Shown piece after piece: positions 1 to 11,754 of a stretch of DNA of 64,000 nucleotides. The number at the start of each line of letters is the position of its first letter. Position 1 is the first letter of the stretch. The translations under genes and the position numbers were made by a program. This DNA is from Liopterus haemorrhoidalis (Eukaryota > Arthropoda > Insecta > Coleoptera > Dytiscidae), in NCBI GenBank assembly GCA_963971575.1, contig OZ020624.1:1245001-1309000 (forward strand), written 5' to 3'. The notes under the pieces were generated by a model that was not told where the DNA came from, made no database searches, and worked only from the letters and a program-made list of their open reading frames with translations.

Positions 1-699
1 TGAAAATCAACTCAAGTGCGTACTCCAGATATTGAATATCAAGCGGTACAATCTCATTGTGGTCATGTTATACATAATCGCTTTATGTATCGTCTTACAT
101 TGGCACCGATACACCGAAATAAACCAGTGGGGTGCAGGAACAGGCTAGTAGTTCTCAAACTGTTAGCACCTACGGAAGGGCTCAACAAAGCAGGATTTAA
201 AATAGAGAAAAAGTCTACTGAAGAGTGATTGTTCACAGCAGACTGTTCACAGAAGACGTCACTATGCAACACACTGCACAGACTCAGCAAACAAAGTGTA
301 GTACTCTAGTTTTTTTTATAGTTGTGATACTACTGTCGTAGCGTACAGTGCGACGTACAACCCTTGCATGTCTCTGTTGTACACATGTTTACATTGAGTT
401 ATCAAGAGTGTTTGATATCGACGTACATGTCAGCTGTGACGTAGCGATCAGCCGGTCTGTGTGAGAGTCCCCCCCCCCCCCCCCGTAAACACAGAGAGTG
501 GCGCGTTACTCTCTCGCCGGCTACAGACCGCCCGCCCTCCGTATAGGGTCATGGTCCCTATAACCCAGTTGGGTTTCTGTTTTATTTGCCACAGTGCCAC
601 AGACAAAACAACCCAAACACCAACAACATACTCAACAAGGGAAACACGATTAACCTTAAAGTATTCCAAAACGTTTACGAAAAAATGAATCAAGTAGTG
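1..699. other. Unassigned sequence with a C16 homopolymer
   Basis: No coding or repeat assignment. A run of 16 cytosines occupies 469-484. The 460-560 part is GC-richer than its surroundings. Short ORFs here lack any recognisable motif. Confidence 0.4.
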
Positions 700-1990
700 T
701 GTTATGTATTAGTTTTAGTTGTTATGTATTATTATAGGTTGTTAGGAAATATTAAGTTATGCATTTATTTTTCGATATGTTTAGAGAATCGCCCAGCTCC
801 AAGTAAATGTCCACTAAAACCGTGGCCTCTTGCTACAAAAGTTTTTGAAAGAGTGCATGTTGATTTTTTAGGACCAATCAGACATAAAATGTATCTTGTA
901 CTCACTGATGCATATAGTAAATGGCCAGAAGTTGTGTATGTTCAAAATGCTGATACAGTTAATACTATTATTAAATTAAGAGAAATTTTTGCTAGATTTG
1001 GTCTTCCACATATTTTGGTTAGTGATAATGGAACGCCGTTCACTTCAGATAAATTTAATATATATTGTAAATTGAATAACATCAAACACATGACTATACC
1101 TCCTTATCACCCAGCAAGTAATGGTGCTGCTGAAAACTCAGTAAAATCATTCAAGACAGCGTTTAAGAAAATATTGTTAGATAACGTTTCAAATGAACCA
1201 ATGGAGAATTTAATAAATCGATATTTATTTAATTACAGAACAAATATTCATTGTTCAACAAATGAAACGCCTGCTCAGTTAATGTTTGGACGAATGTTAA
1301 CAGATAAATTTAGTTATCTATATCCAAATTCTAACAAATTAATGTCAGAAAAACAAATTGAACATTTTAAAGGTAATAGAAATGTAAATTTTTCAATAGG
1401 TGAAATTGTTTATATTAAAAATTATTCGGCTAATATTAAAACACCTTGGATTAAAGGTAAGATAGACAAGGTTTTGGGTAATCGGGTATATATTGTTTAT
1501 ATTCCATCTTTGAATTCCTTTTGGAAAAGGCATGTAGACCAGATTATAAAATGCAACAGTGACGATGATGACGTTTTCATTGAAAACACTGATAATCCTG
1601 TGCTTCCTGAAAATATTCGAAATGATGATAATGTTCAAAATAATTTAGACGGTGATGGTGGTAGTAATGAACAAATAAATGGTAATATTAGTAATGAAAA
1701 TTTAGGTGATAATAATGAATTTGGGGATGAAAGTAATGATTGTATTGATGATTGTATTGCCAAACGTAGGGCTAAAAGAAATTGTAAACCACCAGACCGA
1801 TTAAATTATTCATAAAAAATAGGGGAAAGTATTGTTATGTATTAGTTTTAGTTGTTATGTATTATTATAGGTTGTTAGGAAATATTAAGTTATGCATTTA
1901 TTTTTCTTGTTATGTAACTATGTAGAAAAATGTCAAATAATTTATATTTTTGAATATATATGTTTAATAAAAGTTTATTAAAACATTACA
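700..1990 (+). mobile_element. Internally deleted Ty3/gypsy-type LTR retrotransposon with target duplication
   Basis: The left LTR survives only as its first 74 bases (700-773), identical in extent to the start of the right LTR (1833-1906). The right LTR spans 1833-1990 (158 bp, TGTTATG to ATTACA) with an AATAAA near 1966. A purine run (AGGGGAAAG, 1821-1829) precedes it. The 5-bp sequence TAGTG flanks both sides (695-699 and 1991-1995), so this is one insertion event. Everything from the left LTR interior through gag, protease and reverse transcriptase to the start of integrase has been lost. Confidence 0.88.
774..1815 (+). pseudogene. Integrase remnant of the LTR element
   Basis: About 345 codons, open to TAA. 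The catalytic D-D-E triad can be placed: Asp in HVDFLGPI, Asp in SDNGTPF, Glu in AAENSVKSF. A C-terminal module with WIKGKIDKVLGNRVY fits the GPF/Y-like region of Ty3/gypsy integrases. The upstream zinc-binding HHCC part is absent, because the deletion joins LTR sequence straight to the core domain. An ATG-initiated frame that extends into the LTR is a by-product of that junction. Confidence 0.85.
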
Positions 1991-2157
1991 TAGTGTCTTG
2001 AACAAAATTGACCATAAGACGAACTCAAAATTTATGAGACAATTTTAAGAAAAACATTTTCACACTCTCTTGGTTTTTATTTAGTATTACGATAACTTGT
2101 ATCAGCAACATTCTGTTCAACTTCACTCTCTGTACTATCATTCGTCTCGTTAAATAT

Positions 2158-2180
2158 GTGAAAATTCACACTACACATCA
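2158..2180. repeat. Recurring hairpin-bearing terminus (copy 1 of 3)
   Basis: TGTGAAAATTCACAC folds into a short hairpin with an AA loop and is followed by ACACATC. The same block occurs at about 12610-12637 and 25225-25250, each time just before a T-rich run. It looks like a shared element end. Confidence 0.45.
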
Positions 2181-2189
2181 TTTTTTTTT

Positions 2190-2346
2190 ACCAACCGCCA
2201 ACATATATAAGGGAGGTATTGAGATCCTACCGATTTTGCCATTTCGAGATTTCGATGAATCTCCACAAATTGAGGTCCCTACATAACGTTTTGACTATTT
2301 TTAGCATGATTTTTGTTGGTCTGTCTGTCTGTCTGTTTGTCTGTTC

Positions 2347-2401
<55 letters not shown>

Positions 2402-2818
2402 AGTCGGTCCGTGTATATATGCAGAGCAAATTTGGCTAAAAGGATTTTTATGAAACTACTCTTGGTAAAAATCGTTTAATTAGAAATGGGAGTTTATTCG
2501 TGTCTGTTTTAAGATTTTTGCGAATATTTCACAACAGAAAAATATTTGACAAAAAATGTATTTAACAAAAGTTGCTACAAAAGCAAAAACTAACAACTTT
2601 TATATGAGAAATTTTTTGATAAAACTTAATATATATATAAAAATTTTCGAGTATCTATTTTTTCATATTTGTATGTAACGTTTCCATGGTCATGATAAAT
2701 AATATCTCTGTTAGAAAATATTGGGCCAAGTTATTTCTACTCTGCTGCTAGAATGTATTTTATACAAGTACGTTGTGATGGCGATCGGTCCTGTGGTGGC
2801 CACAGCTGATTTTTTTTT
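2190..2818 (+). repeat. Microsatellite-bearing interspersed repeat, fullest copy
   Basis: Begins TTTACCAACCGCCAACAT and ends near GGCCACAGCTGATTTT. It carries an internal (GTCT)n tract at about 2321-2398. Partial copies occur at 21810-21915, 23455-23580, 31575-31970, 34711-35215, 35216-36283, 48644-48890 and 49150-49510. No coding capacity and no terminal inverted repeats are seen, so it is a non-autonomous element of unknown class. Confidence 0.75.
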
Positions 2819-4555
2819 AAATCTTGAATCTTTCCAACATTTGAGGTCTCACATAGCGTTGACGCAGTCAATGTTGACTAGAATCTACAGTAATTGGATT
2901 GGTTGAAAATCGATATATACGCAATAATAATGAGCTCGTGTCATTATTATATAATTGTCGATGGTAATTATCATGGACAATTGATCTTGAAAGTTCCGCT
3001 TCATTAATAACGCTCATCCGGTATCTGAATTATTTGTAATACACTCATTATTGTTTTTTATCAAACATAACAAAATTGTTTACAAAAAATTCACTTCCCG
3101 TTTGTACGTATTGTAATCGATTAAATAATTCTATATTGCAATTTTATTTTATCATTTTTTTTTTTGCTACTGAATTTATTGAATTTACTAAGTCTTTTGC
3201 TAACATGGTTGTTTCTAGACAAGTTTTCAATGTTAGAAAAACATTATCAAGGGTATGTTTAATGCATTAAATACATTTTGTACGCATTCAATCAGTTCGT
3301 CGATTGTATTCGGTGAAGCAGTATGTTGTAAGGATTATATAGAACTGAAAAAGCCAAGAACCAATACATTAAAATCTGGACTATTTGGCGGTTGTGATAT
3401 AAGTCGATTTGAAAGTTCCTCCTTGCAATTCAACACAATTTTGATCAAAATTCGCCATTTTGTTAGAACAGCGGGTGTCACTTTAATTTGTCTAAAATAC
3501 GCGTTTTATTTTCTGTGAATTACTTTTGACATATGCAATAAAATCTATCATACTTCCAATGTTTGAAATTTGGCGCATACTGTATTGTCGGTTCTGCATA
3601 AAAGTGTATTCGTGCGTAGTAAATATTTGAAATTTCCTATGCAAAAGAGGGAAGTACGGAAGTAGTTGAAGTATTCATTTTGAATTTCTGGTCTATTATT
3701 AATTTCTCGTTAGGGGCGTACTGGCCTAGGGGGGAAGAGGGCGTAATGAATTATTAATAGTAACTTTTGAAAAGAATGCCACGGTTATATAACAGAACTC
3801 TTTATAGGGTTGGTATGCATGATTTAATTCTGTTATTTAAGACACAGCTTTTCCAAATGTTGGCTATCATGATCAAAGCCGGATCTAGAGCTGGACGAAG
3901 CAAAAAATTGTAGCTGATGCTTCATTCTACAAATATGTTTCTAGCTATTTTGTTCTACTGTGGTCAATAGTCATTTGTCTCAATAGGCATATAGAGACTT
4001 ATCATAAAAAACCATCAATTTTTCCATCTTCCGAAAAAACTGTGCCTAGGTATTTGAAACAGATTGTTAGTTTTGTATAAGAAATGTGTGGGTTATATGT
4101 CTCGTTAAATAAGGGGAGTAAGGTCTTGTCGGGTAAAATTAGATCACAAAGTTAAAAAGACACATTGCACATACCGTGAATGTAGGACGAACAGCGAAAC
4201 CCGTTCACCTGCTGTTGCTAGGATCACTGGCACATGTGAAGGACATTTAAATCTTTAATTTAGGACACCAGGATTCAAAATAACCGAACGAGACAAAGAA
4301 TATTAAATATTTAGTTAAAGAACAACTATTAACTAGACTATGGATGATATTTTTAGAGTTGCTGTTTTAAAAATACATTACTGTTTAAAAATTAATAAAG
4401 ATTGATGGAATTTATTTCATGAATATGTTGACCACAAGAAACTGAGCCGTTCAAATTTGATTTGCATTTTGTATCTTTCTAACAGATTTAAATTATGAAT
4501 TAACATTATACAAGGGCTACCTTTTAAGTTTTTATAAAAACTAAGAAAGATTTTT
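2819..4555. other. No recognisable gene
   Basis: AT-rich sequence with only short, motif-free ORFs. Nothing supportable seen, apart from a short GC-rich patch near 3715-3745. Confidence 0.35.
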
Positions 4556-4589
4556 TTGGATCAAGTTGTTTTATTGCTTTTTAAAATAT

Positions 4590-5180
4590 TCGCCTTTAAG
4601 ATTTGTACAACTACCCCCCAACAAAACCTACATAAGACCATGAAGACGAAACTCCACACGAGCAGACTGACAATTGCACATAAGTGGCGCGAAACTACCA
4701 ACAAACTACGAACAGTTAAGGACGACATACAAAACTGGAACTCAGGCACCAACAGACGAGAACAAGTAATAATGACAAGACTCAGAATCGGACACACCAG
4801 ACACACACACGAACACCTCATGGCAAGACTAGACAACAAACTATGAGAGGCCTGTAAAGAATAACTCACCGTTAACCACATACTAATTAACTGCCAACTC
4901 TACACTAACTTACGTACACACTACAATTTACAACAAGACTTTAAAGACAACTTAAGACTAGACTCAACAATGTCTAATAACGTACTCAACTTCTTACAGG
5001 CAACCAATATTCGTCATCTAATATAAGTTTAAAAATTAATAATGTATCAATATACTAATTATGTATCAATTACGTAACCACAGTAATTACAGACACTAAT
5101 AGCCAAATAGCTGAAGTGTCTTAAAATAAATAAAATAAAATAAAATAAATAATCGAATAAGTAAATAAATAAATATTAAG
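4590..5180 (+). pseudogene. LINE 3' end (I/R1/Jockey-type ORF2 C-terminus) with A/T tail
   Basis: The frame encodes NRREQVIMTRLRIGHTRHTH followed, after a stop, by LTVNHILINC. This is the typical stretch after the RNase H domain in I-, R1- and Jockey-group LINEs, with part of the terminal zinc knuckle lost. Downstream sequence ends in a run of TAAAA/TAAAT units (about 5125-5180), as expected of a LINE tail. The 5' portion is absent. Confidence 0.75.
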
Positions 5181-5239
5181 ATTTATACACGATTTCGTAT
5201 GCGTTCAAACTAATTCTCGAAACATTTTTTCCACTCTGA

Positions 5240-6262
5240 AGTTGGTATCTCTAAAACATAGTTTTCGAAAGCTTCAACAGTTCTTGAGGTGATGAAAATC
5301 GCTGTCCTCGCATTTTTAGTTTGATATTGGGGAACAAAAAAAATTCGTTAGGGGATAAATCCGGTGAATACGGGCAATGAGACATTAATTCGATGTTTTT
5401 CTCCTTCAATTGTTTTGGTTGTTTTTCCTGATTTTGTCGATGACAAAAAAAATTGTTGTATACCATTCAGCATTAACTGTTCTCCGATCCTCTAAAGGAA
5501 TGGTTGCGACATGTCCAGTACAACCGAAGAAACAAGCGATTATATTCTTGAAAGTGATTCGTGAACGAACAACTTTTGTGGGTTTCGGTTCATCTTGGAG
5601 ACCCAAACAGTGGATGATTTCTTAGTTTCCGGTTCATATGAATAAATCCAAGTTCTGTCACCTGTAACGATTTACGGATTTTGTAGTGCCTAGGTTGAAT
5701 TTTTTTAGCATTCCCTTACACCAATCAACACGAGCCTTTTTTTGAACTTCGGTCAATTTATGCGGAATCCATCGGGAACAGATCTTTTTCACAGCTAAAT
5801 GTCCATACAAAATCGAATGTATTGCAGTCTGCCATATGCCAAAGGATGCTTCTATTTCACGGTAAGTCACATGCCGATCTTCTTCAATCATTTTGCGCAC
5901 AGCATCGATGTTTTTTTAATCACAATTTTGGTCGACCGAGATTAATCACTAACGGACGCACGACCACGACGAAATTGTGCAAATCAATTGTAGTCTTTTC
6001 TGATGGTGCTTCATTACCAAAAGTTGAACGATGCGAATCTATGCATTGTTGTTGAGTTAGGACTTTACTAAAATCGTACAAAATCATCCAACGAAAACCT
6101 TCACGGGTAATATCCATTTTTTCACAAAAATGTGTGAGATACTAAGAAGGCTGTGCTTCGAATAGCGAACTCTTTTAACATCCGTTGCATCGAATCCAAG
6201 GGAGCCGTTATTACGAGTACGCCTGTGTTTTCTTTTTCCAGCTAATTCTGCACTGGACATTT
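5240..6262 (-). pseudogene. Dead mariner transposase, irritans/mellifera type
   Basis: Read on the minus strand in several broken frames. Near 6110 ITREGFRWMILYDF and LTQQQCIDSHRSTFGNEAPS match the N-terminal helix-turn-helix region. Near 5890-5660 come RKMIEEDRHVTYREIEASF and RWIPHKLTEVQKKARVDWC. Near 5330 comes HCPYSPDLSPNEFFLFP, which holds the third catalytic acidic position. At least three frameshifts or stops separate the pieces. Ends with terminal repeats were not located. Confidence 0.85.
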
Positions 6263-6739
6263 ATTAAATTTTCCTAAATATAAGGTAAAAAGATAAATAT
6301 CTATCCTTTGTGACCAAATATTTCTTATTATTAGTATATGACATCACCTTTACTTAGAAAACTTTTATCTTTTAATTGCATTTCGTATCTTGGTCGATTA
6401 CATCGTCCAATGATTACGCCAGGTGGCAGCACAAAATGTTTATTTTACAGGGGGGATATTTAATAGACGAGTAAATTAATAGCATGCAAGGTGGACCCAA
6501 GTATTTTTAGGGACATGTGCTCTGTTAGATAATTAAGACCGGAAATAAACATTTAGGTTATGTTCAATTATGATGTGACCATTTGTGATTATCGATGGAT
6601 TATTATGAAGGGTTCCCCTAACTCGAGAACCACGCGAGCTGCAAAAATTTACTTGATAACTTTCACCTCTATAGGAGGGCTACCTTTCATGTCTTTACAA
6701 ACGACCACTAGATGGAAATATTGAAAAATTTAAAAAAAA

Positions 6740-7305
6740 ATGAAAAAACTTCAAAAAATTTTATTGTTTCAAAATCTGGTTACAAGTAAATTAGGACCTC
6801 AAGAATTCAAAAATTTCAACCGCAGGTCTTTATTGCATTTCGTTTTTGAGATATATCCATGCGAAGATAAATATTTCTATAAATCAAGCCATATTAAAAT
6901 TTGTCATAATTTTAAAATACGTAAAACGAGTAAGACCTCAAATTTTTTCTAGACTTAATAAACTACGAGAAATCCAAAAATTCTAGCATCAGGTTGTTTT
7001 CTCTAACCGTTTTTGAGTTGTGATTTTTTTAAACTCACAATTTTCACAAATTATGTAAATTATGCCATAAAAAAAAATGTCACAATCTCAAAACGCATTA
7101 AACGATTAAAGCCCCAATTTTTTTCTAGATTAAATAAACTACAAGGAATCCAAAAATTTCAACCGCTGGTCGTTATCTTTAACCGTTTTTGAGTTGTGAT
7201 TTTTTTTATTTTACAATTTTCACAAATAATGTAAATTATGCCATTCAAAAAATTGTCATTATCTCAAAACGTTTTAAACGATTAAAGCCCCAATTTTTCT
7301 CTAGA
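6740..7305 (-). repeat. Tandem repeat block of the 178-bp family, inverted copy
   Basis: Contains two to three diverged units reading, on the minus strand, as the array at 21990-22830 (ACTCAAAAACGGTTAGAGAT and CGTTTAATGCGTTTTGAGAT are landmarks). A 70-codon ORF here and a 62-codon ORF at 22641-22829 are similar only because the DNA is shared. Confidence 0.7.
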
Positions 7306-7306
7306 C

Positions 7307-7400
7307 CATTGTTTCCCAACCTTTTTTACTTGCGGAGCCCTTTTTAGAATCAATTTCTATGACGGAGCCCCTAGGCCTACCCTATGTCTTACAGATTAAT
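7307..7400 (+). mobile_element. hAT left-end fragment
   Basis: TGTTTCCCAACCTTTTT followed by a GC-richer segment (TGCGGAGCCC) resembles the left end of hAT elements whose inverted repeats read CAGTGKTTCCCAACC. No right end or duplication was found. Confidence 0.4.
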
Positions 7401-7601
7401 GGTGTTAAGAAGTAATGTTACGGGGGAGGGGGTAGATTTTTTAGTTAATATTAATTCACTTTTCTCTTTCACAGCTCACATATTGATAGATAGACAGATT
7501 TTTATAAAATTAAGCAAATAATCAAAATACACGCAGATTATTCAAACAAAAATGCATCTCGCCGATCATTCCAGCTAGTCATAGTCATAAACCGGCTAGA
7601 G

Positions 7602-7765
7602 CAGTGGCGAATTAAGTTGCTTGGGGGCCCTGGGTGGTAAAGTTAAAATGGGCTCTCTATTATTTTAAACAGAATGGAAATATTTGTATATAGGCTTCGG
7701 TAGGCCCCCCGGTTTCGTGGGCCCCGGGCGGCCGCCCAGTCCGCCCACCGTTTAATTCGCCTCTA
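7602..7765 (+). mobile_element. hAT MITE, family A
   Basis: Begins CAGTGGCGAATTAAG and closes with TTTAATTCGCC. It is the same family as 37237-37399, sharing a GGGCCCYGGGCGGCCGCCCAG-like GC core. The right terminus and target duplication are degraded. Confidence 0.7.
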
Positions 7766-7775
7766 TGCTTACGCT

Positions 7776-7940
7776 CAGTGGCGGACTTTCGCAAAGACAA
7801 AAAAGACAATTGTCTTGGGCCCGTAATTTTCAAGGACCCAACGAACCCGTCCCCTTTCCCCTTTGAACACCTCTAGGTTAAGGGCCCGTAAATCAAAAAT
7901 GTCTTGGGCCCGGCGAAGGCGAAGGCTTAATCCGCCACTG
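7776..7940 (+). mobile_element. hAT MITE, family B, with 8-bp duplication
   Basis: Starts CAGTGGCGGACTTTCG and ends AATCCGCCACTG. The flanks CTTACGCT (7768-7775) and CGTACGCT (7941-7948) form an 8-bp target duplication with one mismatch. 165 bp, no coding capacity. Confidence 0.82.
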
Positions 7941-7948
7941 CGTACGCT

Positions 7949-8386
7949 ATTGTCATATTTAAATTAACAAATTTCATTTTGGATTCATAGAATATTGAGA
8001 ACAAAAGCGAGTATGTAGGATTGGTTGGGCGACGCACAGAGACCTTGAGAGTAAAGATAGATATCGACGCCAGGTCGGCCGTCACGTACACACCTCCCTA
8101 ACGGCCGTCGCGACGACCAGCGACCGACGGCCGGCGTCAAGACCTCGGTACACTTTTTTCAGGTCAAACTGTTTTGCAACATTATTTACTTTAATAATTT
8201 CGTAAGTTATACACGCAAATCTACGACAAACGAAACAAAAATTAGTAAAAAAAATATTGTCAACACGCAGATGCAAAATAATAGCTAGCTAGGTTAGCGG
8301 TATCTCATTCAACGATGTTTCATTATAAAACGCTTTTTCATAGACTACTTATACACTATTTATTTTTTTTTCAATGTTCAATTTTC
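7949..8386. other. Spacer with a GC-rich patch
   Basis: No gene seen. A GC-rich patch at 8065-8145 has imperfect inverted similarity (CCAGGTCGGCCGTC against GACGGCCGGCGTC). It may be a further MITE relic. Confidence 0.3.
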
Positions 8387-8390
8387 TTAA

Positions 8391-8911
8391 CCCTTTACTG
8401 CATGAATTTTTATTTTTTGCTGAAATAATTCATGAGCATTAGGAATTGGTTCTTATTGATAGAACAATTAATTAAAAAAATATATTTAAAATATTAAATA
8501 TTATTTTTATGAAAAAATAATAACTAAAATAATAATTTAGGGTTTGTGTCATACATGGAACATTATGATTCTACATTCTGTTACAAAAGAAAATGATTCC
8601 GTATTATTTGCTCGTCAATTGCTAGGTTTTCTTCATTAGGGATTAAAAGCAGTCGCCTTCGAATTTTTGAAAGAAAAGGTCGTATCTTCTAGTTGTCCTT
8701 TCTCAATAAATTCAGAGTTATCGTTGAAGTGCAAATTCCGCTTGATGTCCTCAAATCTATTGCAGCCCATTACTTGAGATACTGCAGGATCCATTGCTGT
8801 GTATGTGGCATATATGAACATTCGTGAAGTAACGTTCTGATTCAGTTTTAAAAGTAAAATAAAAAATAAAAATCGGAATGTGCCATATATGACACACTAT
8901 GCGGTAAAGGG
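8391..8911 (-). mobile_element. piggyBac-type non-autonomous element with TTAA duplication
   Basis: TTAA flanks both sides (8387-8390 and 8912-8915). Terminal inverted repeats are CCCTTTACTGCATG on the left and, read inward from the right, CCCTTTACCGCATAG. The element is 521 bp and holds a transposase remnant on the minus strand. TTAA target choice and CCC termini are the marks of piggyBac. Confidence 0.88.
8636..8821 (-). pseudogene. piggyBac transposase fragment
   Basis: 61 codons including the block MGCNRFEDIKRNLHFNDNSE, which matches the conserved N-terminal part of the DDE_Tnp_1_7 transposase (typical RFxxIxRxLHFxDN). The catalytic aspartates lie outside the remaining fragment. It supports the piggyBac reading of the surrounding inverted repeats. 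Confidence 0.82.
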
Positions 8912-9142
8912 TTAAATTGTAATAAGAACCGAGTATGTCTAGGTTATTTTATGTTTCATACTGTATAAAACATTCATGTCTAAGTTCGAAATGTCAAGAA
9001 AAAAAAAGTGTCCTTATTTTAAAGGCATAAAAAAGGTTTCAGCCTTTGATATCGTATATTATAATAGTATTCAAAAATAATTTAAAATGTCAAATTATTA
9101 ACATGTCATATTATTTGACATATATCATGTTGAAAAATTATA

Positions 9143-9376
9143 CAGGCTATTCCAAAGGTTTAGGCGGAACTAAATGGAAATTTCGTGCTTGGTTTATTTC
9201 ATTTTTCACGTTGGAATGTTAAAAAAAAATTATTAAAATGATATTAACCTTAACCAAAAAATGTTTATTGTAAGTATGATTTACAAAGCTTAAACAAAAC
9301 GGCCAAAAAGCACGATTCAAACGATGAAAGTAACTAAATTTCAAAATCTAGTTCCGCCTAAACGTTTGGAATATCC
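9143..9376 (+). mobile_element. TA-target MITE, family 1
   Basis: Ends CAGGCTATTCCAAAGG and CGTTTGGAATATCC, flanked by TA on both sides. The inner end motif TTAGGCGGAACTA is shared with copies at 9774, 38691, 45581 and 63223. TA choice suggests the Tc1/mariner superfamily. Confidence 0.8.
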
Positions 9377-9773
9377 TATTGAGATTAAATAAAATTAGTT
9401 TTAGTTGGACAGGAGCAGCTAAAAGTTGCAACTTGCAGGTGCAAACATATTAGTGTAGTTTTGTTTTTCTGCGACAAATGTAATGAACAAACTCGCATAG
9501 TATCAGTTACTTTTTAACTCAAAATATATTCCCACGCCTTCCTCCTGTCCATAACCAAATCTTTTCCCAATCTGGACTCAATATTAACTTTCCCTCCATT
9601 TTTCTTAAGAAAAGAAAAAAACTAAGATGCCTATCTTTGTCCTGTCTTGAATGACAGCCAAAAACACTACAATTTGTTTTACTTTTATAGTTTTTCATAA
9701 CTTCTATCGACAATCTAACAAAAATTCAACACTAGAACATATGTAATAAGTTCAAACAGTACTAGAGAGCGTA
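9377..9773. other. Spacer, no gene recognised
   Basis: A 64-codon minus-strand ORF (9519-9713) has no recognisable motif. Confidence 0.3.
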
Positions 9774-10180
9774 CAGTCTGTTCCAAACGGTTAAGCGGAA
9801 CTAAATGGGAATTTAGTTCTTTTAGGTTGTCACGAGAAGGGACCTTGCTTGGGTTATTTCATTTTTCACGTTGGGATGTCAAAATTTAAAATTCCAACAA
9901 TGAAACCATGGAAACGAATGACATATGTCAAAATTAAATATTTTTTTTACGTATTTTAATGACAAAAAAATAAATAAATAGGAAATTTGTATTAAGAATG
10001 ACACAAAAAATCAAAATATAAAGAAAATGACATTTTAAAATGATATTAACCTTAACCAAAAAATGTTTATTGTAAGTATGATTTACAAAGCTTAAACAAA
10101 ACGGCCGTAAAGCACGATTTAAACGATGAAAGTAACTAGATTGCAAAAACTAGTTCCGCCTAACCGTTTGGAACAGACTT
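9774..10180 (+). mobile_element. TA-target MITE, family 1, 407 bp
   Basis: Ends CAGTCTGTTCCAAACGGTT and AACCGTTTGGAACAGACT, with flanking TA. Nearly the same length and content as 63223-63631, so it is a good reference for the full family. Confidence 0.85.
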
Positions 10181-11280
10181 TATTTACGATAATAAAATAA
10201 CATGTCATTAGTTAAACCGATTTTAAATTTGTCTAAAAAGCTCACTATTAAATAAATCATATTTATAATTAATAATTTTATCACTCAATTAACACTACAA
10301 AAATAAAATTAACACTAAAAAATAAAATAAAAGTTAGAGATTTAATTATCAATAATATTGCACACTATAAATCATACATAATAAAAAATGCTAAGTTTTC
10401 TGTTTAAAATTAAAAACATTAATTTTTCAAATTAATAAATGTTTAAATTGAATTCTCAAACAGTTTACAAGTTGCCAACCATAAGTGCAAATATTCATCT
10501 AGAAACTTTAGTGACATTTAATAAGTACCAACTGATAAAAGAAGTTGGTATAATGGTTTCTGTCATTCGTAACGTGAGTCAATTATAATTGAATCAAAGA
10601 CATTTTAAGTTTTCAATGTGTAATTATGTAGTAATTGTTTTAAAAAATACCATTATAGATTAAGAGAAACATTTTTGAACATTTTAATATATAAGTGTTC
10701 CAAAAACTGGTACTGAAACTAAACTTAATAATTTTGAGGTTAACTTAATTTGACATGTGTCGCGTTTAACTTTTAATTTATTAATTAAATACATTTTAGT
10801 GTGTGTTGTGAATAGTGAAGATATTTGGCGAATATACAAGGAAGTAAGTCATGCATTATTTCAATATTTTGTAATTTTGGCAAAAGATTAGTTTTATAAA
10901 ATAGAAAATTAAGCGAAAGTATTAAATAGCTTGGTTAAAAATAACTGACATTGCATAACTTTTATTGTATGCCAATTTTTAATCTTTTGTCAACAAATTG
11001 CAAAAATATATTTAACCTTATCTAGAAAATGATTAAACTACAATAGAATTAAATTTAGTCATAGTATTTTAGTCTTTCTTATCTCTTGAATCGGTTGAAT
11101 AAAATGAATATTTACAATTTCTTAGGTTATGTTTAATTTTTTACAAAAAATGAGATATTACGTTGCACGGATTAAGTTTTTTATTTAATTATTCACCACG
11201 TGTGTACGCAGTATTCCTTTTAGTGTTAACGGTTCAAATAGTTACTGTCTCTTACAAGATCTTTGTTGTCTGAAGGTCCC
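10181..11280. other. AT-rich spacer, nothing recognised
   Basis: No ORF or repeat with a recognisable motif. Confidence 0.35.
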
Positions 11281-11289
11281 TAGATAAAT

Positions 11290-11733
11290 AAGCTGGGTTC
11301 TCAAGTCTAAAATTTTGTATTTTTAAGTTGTCACAAAAACAGAGCCTGGCTAGGTTATTTAATTTTTCATGTTGGCATTTATTATAAAGTGACAGTTATA
11401 AGCTATTCAGTTTTGTAAGGACAAACTAGATCTGGTTATTTTGGTGATTTTTATAGTGTATTACTGACTTTTAGAAACTTGTTTATATTGTAAAAAGGCT
11501 TTACAGTTTTGGGTTATGTTTGTATTATTTTAGGTTAGTATTATATTTACAAAATATTCAAGATGTCACTATTCAAATGAAATATAACAAATGATATTTT
11601 TTTAAATGACATATTTATAATCTGACTTTTCAAATTATTTTTCTGTAATACCAACATGACATACAGTTTCAAAGGTGCAAACTGTTGAAAACAAAATTTC
11701 CTCTTACTTTGTTCTTACAAAAGTGAACAATAT
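11290..11733 (+). mobile_element. Family 2 MITE nested in a family 1 fragment
   Basis: 11310-11390 matches the interior of family 1 (AGGTTGTCAC-like start, then GGTTATTTMATTTTTCAYGTTG). At 11399 TAAGCTATTCAGTTTTGTAAG begins a family 2 copy that closes near 11731 with TTGTTCTTACAAAAGTGAAC. The arrangement repeats that at 45581-46271. Confidence 0.65.
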
Positions 11734-11754
11734 GTGGTCATAGAATTTTTTTTT

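Noticed and set aside
586..773. N-terminal extension of the integrase ORF
   Set aside because: This part is unrelated flanking DNA and LTR sequence read through by chance after the internal deletion.
2219..2479. 86-codon ORF with repeated SVCLSVCL
   Set aside because: Translation of the GTCT microsatellite.
6740..6952. 70-codon ORF similar to one at 22641-22829
   Set aside because: Both lie in the 178-bp repeat family; similarity is at DNA level and the reading frame has no domain.
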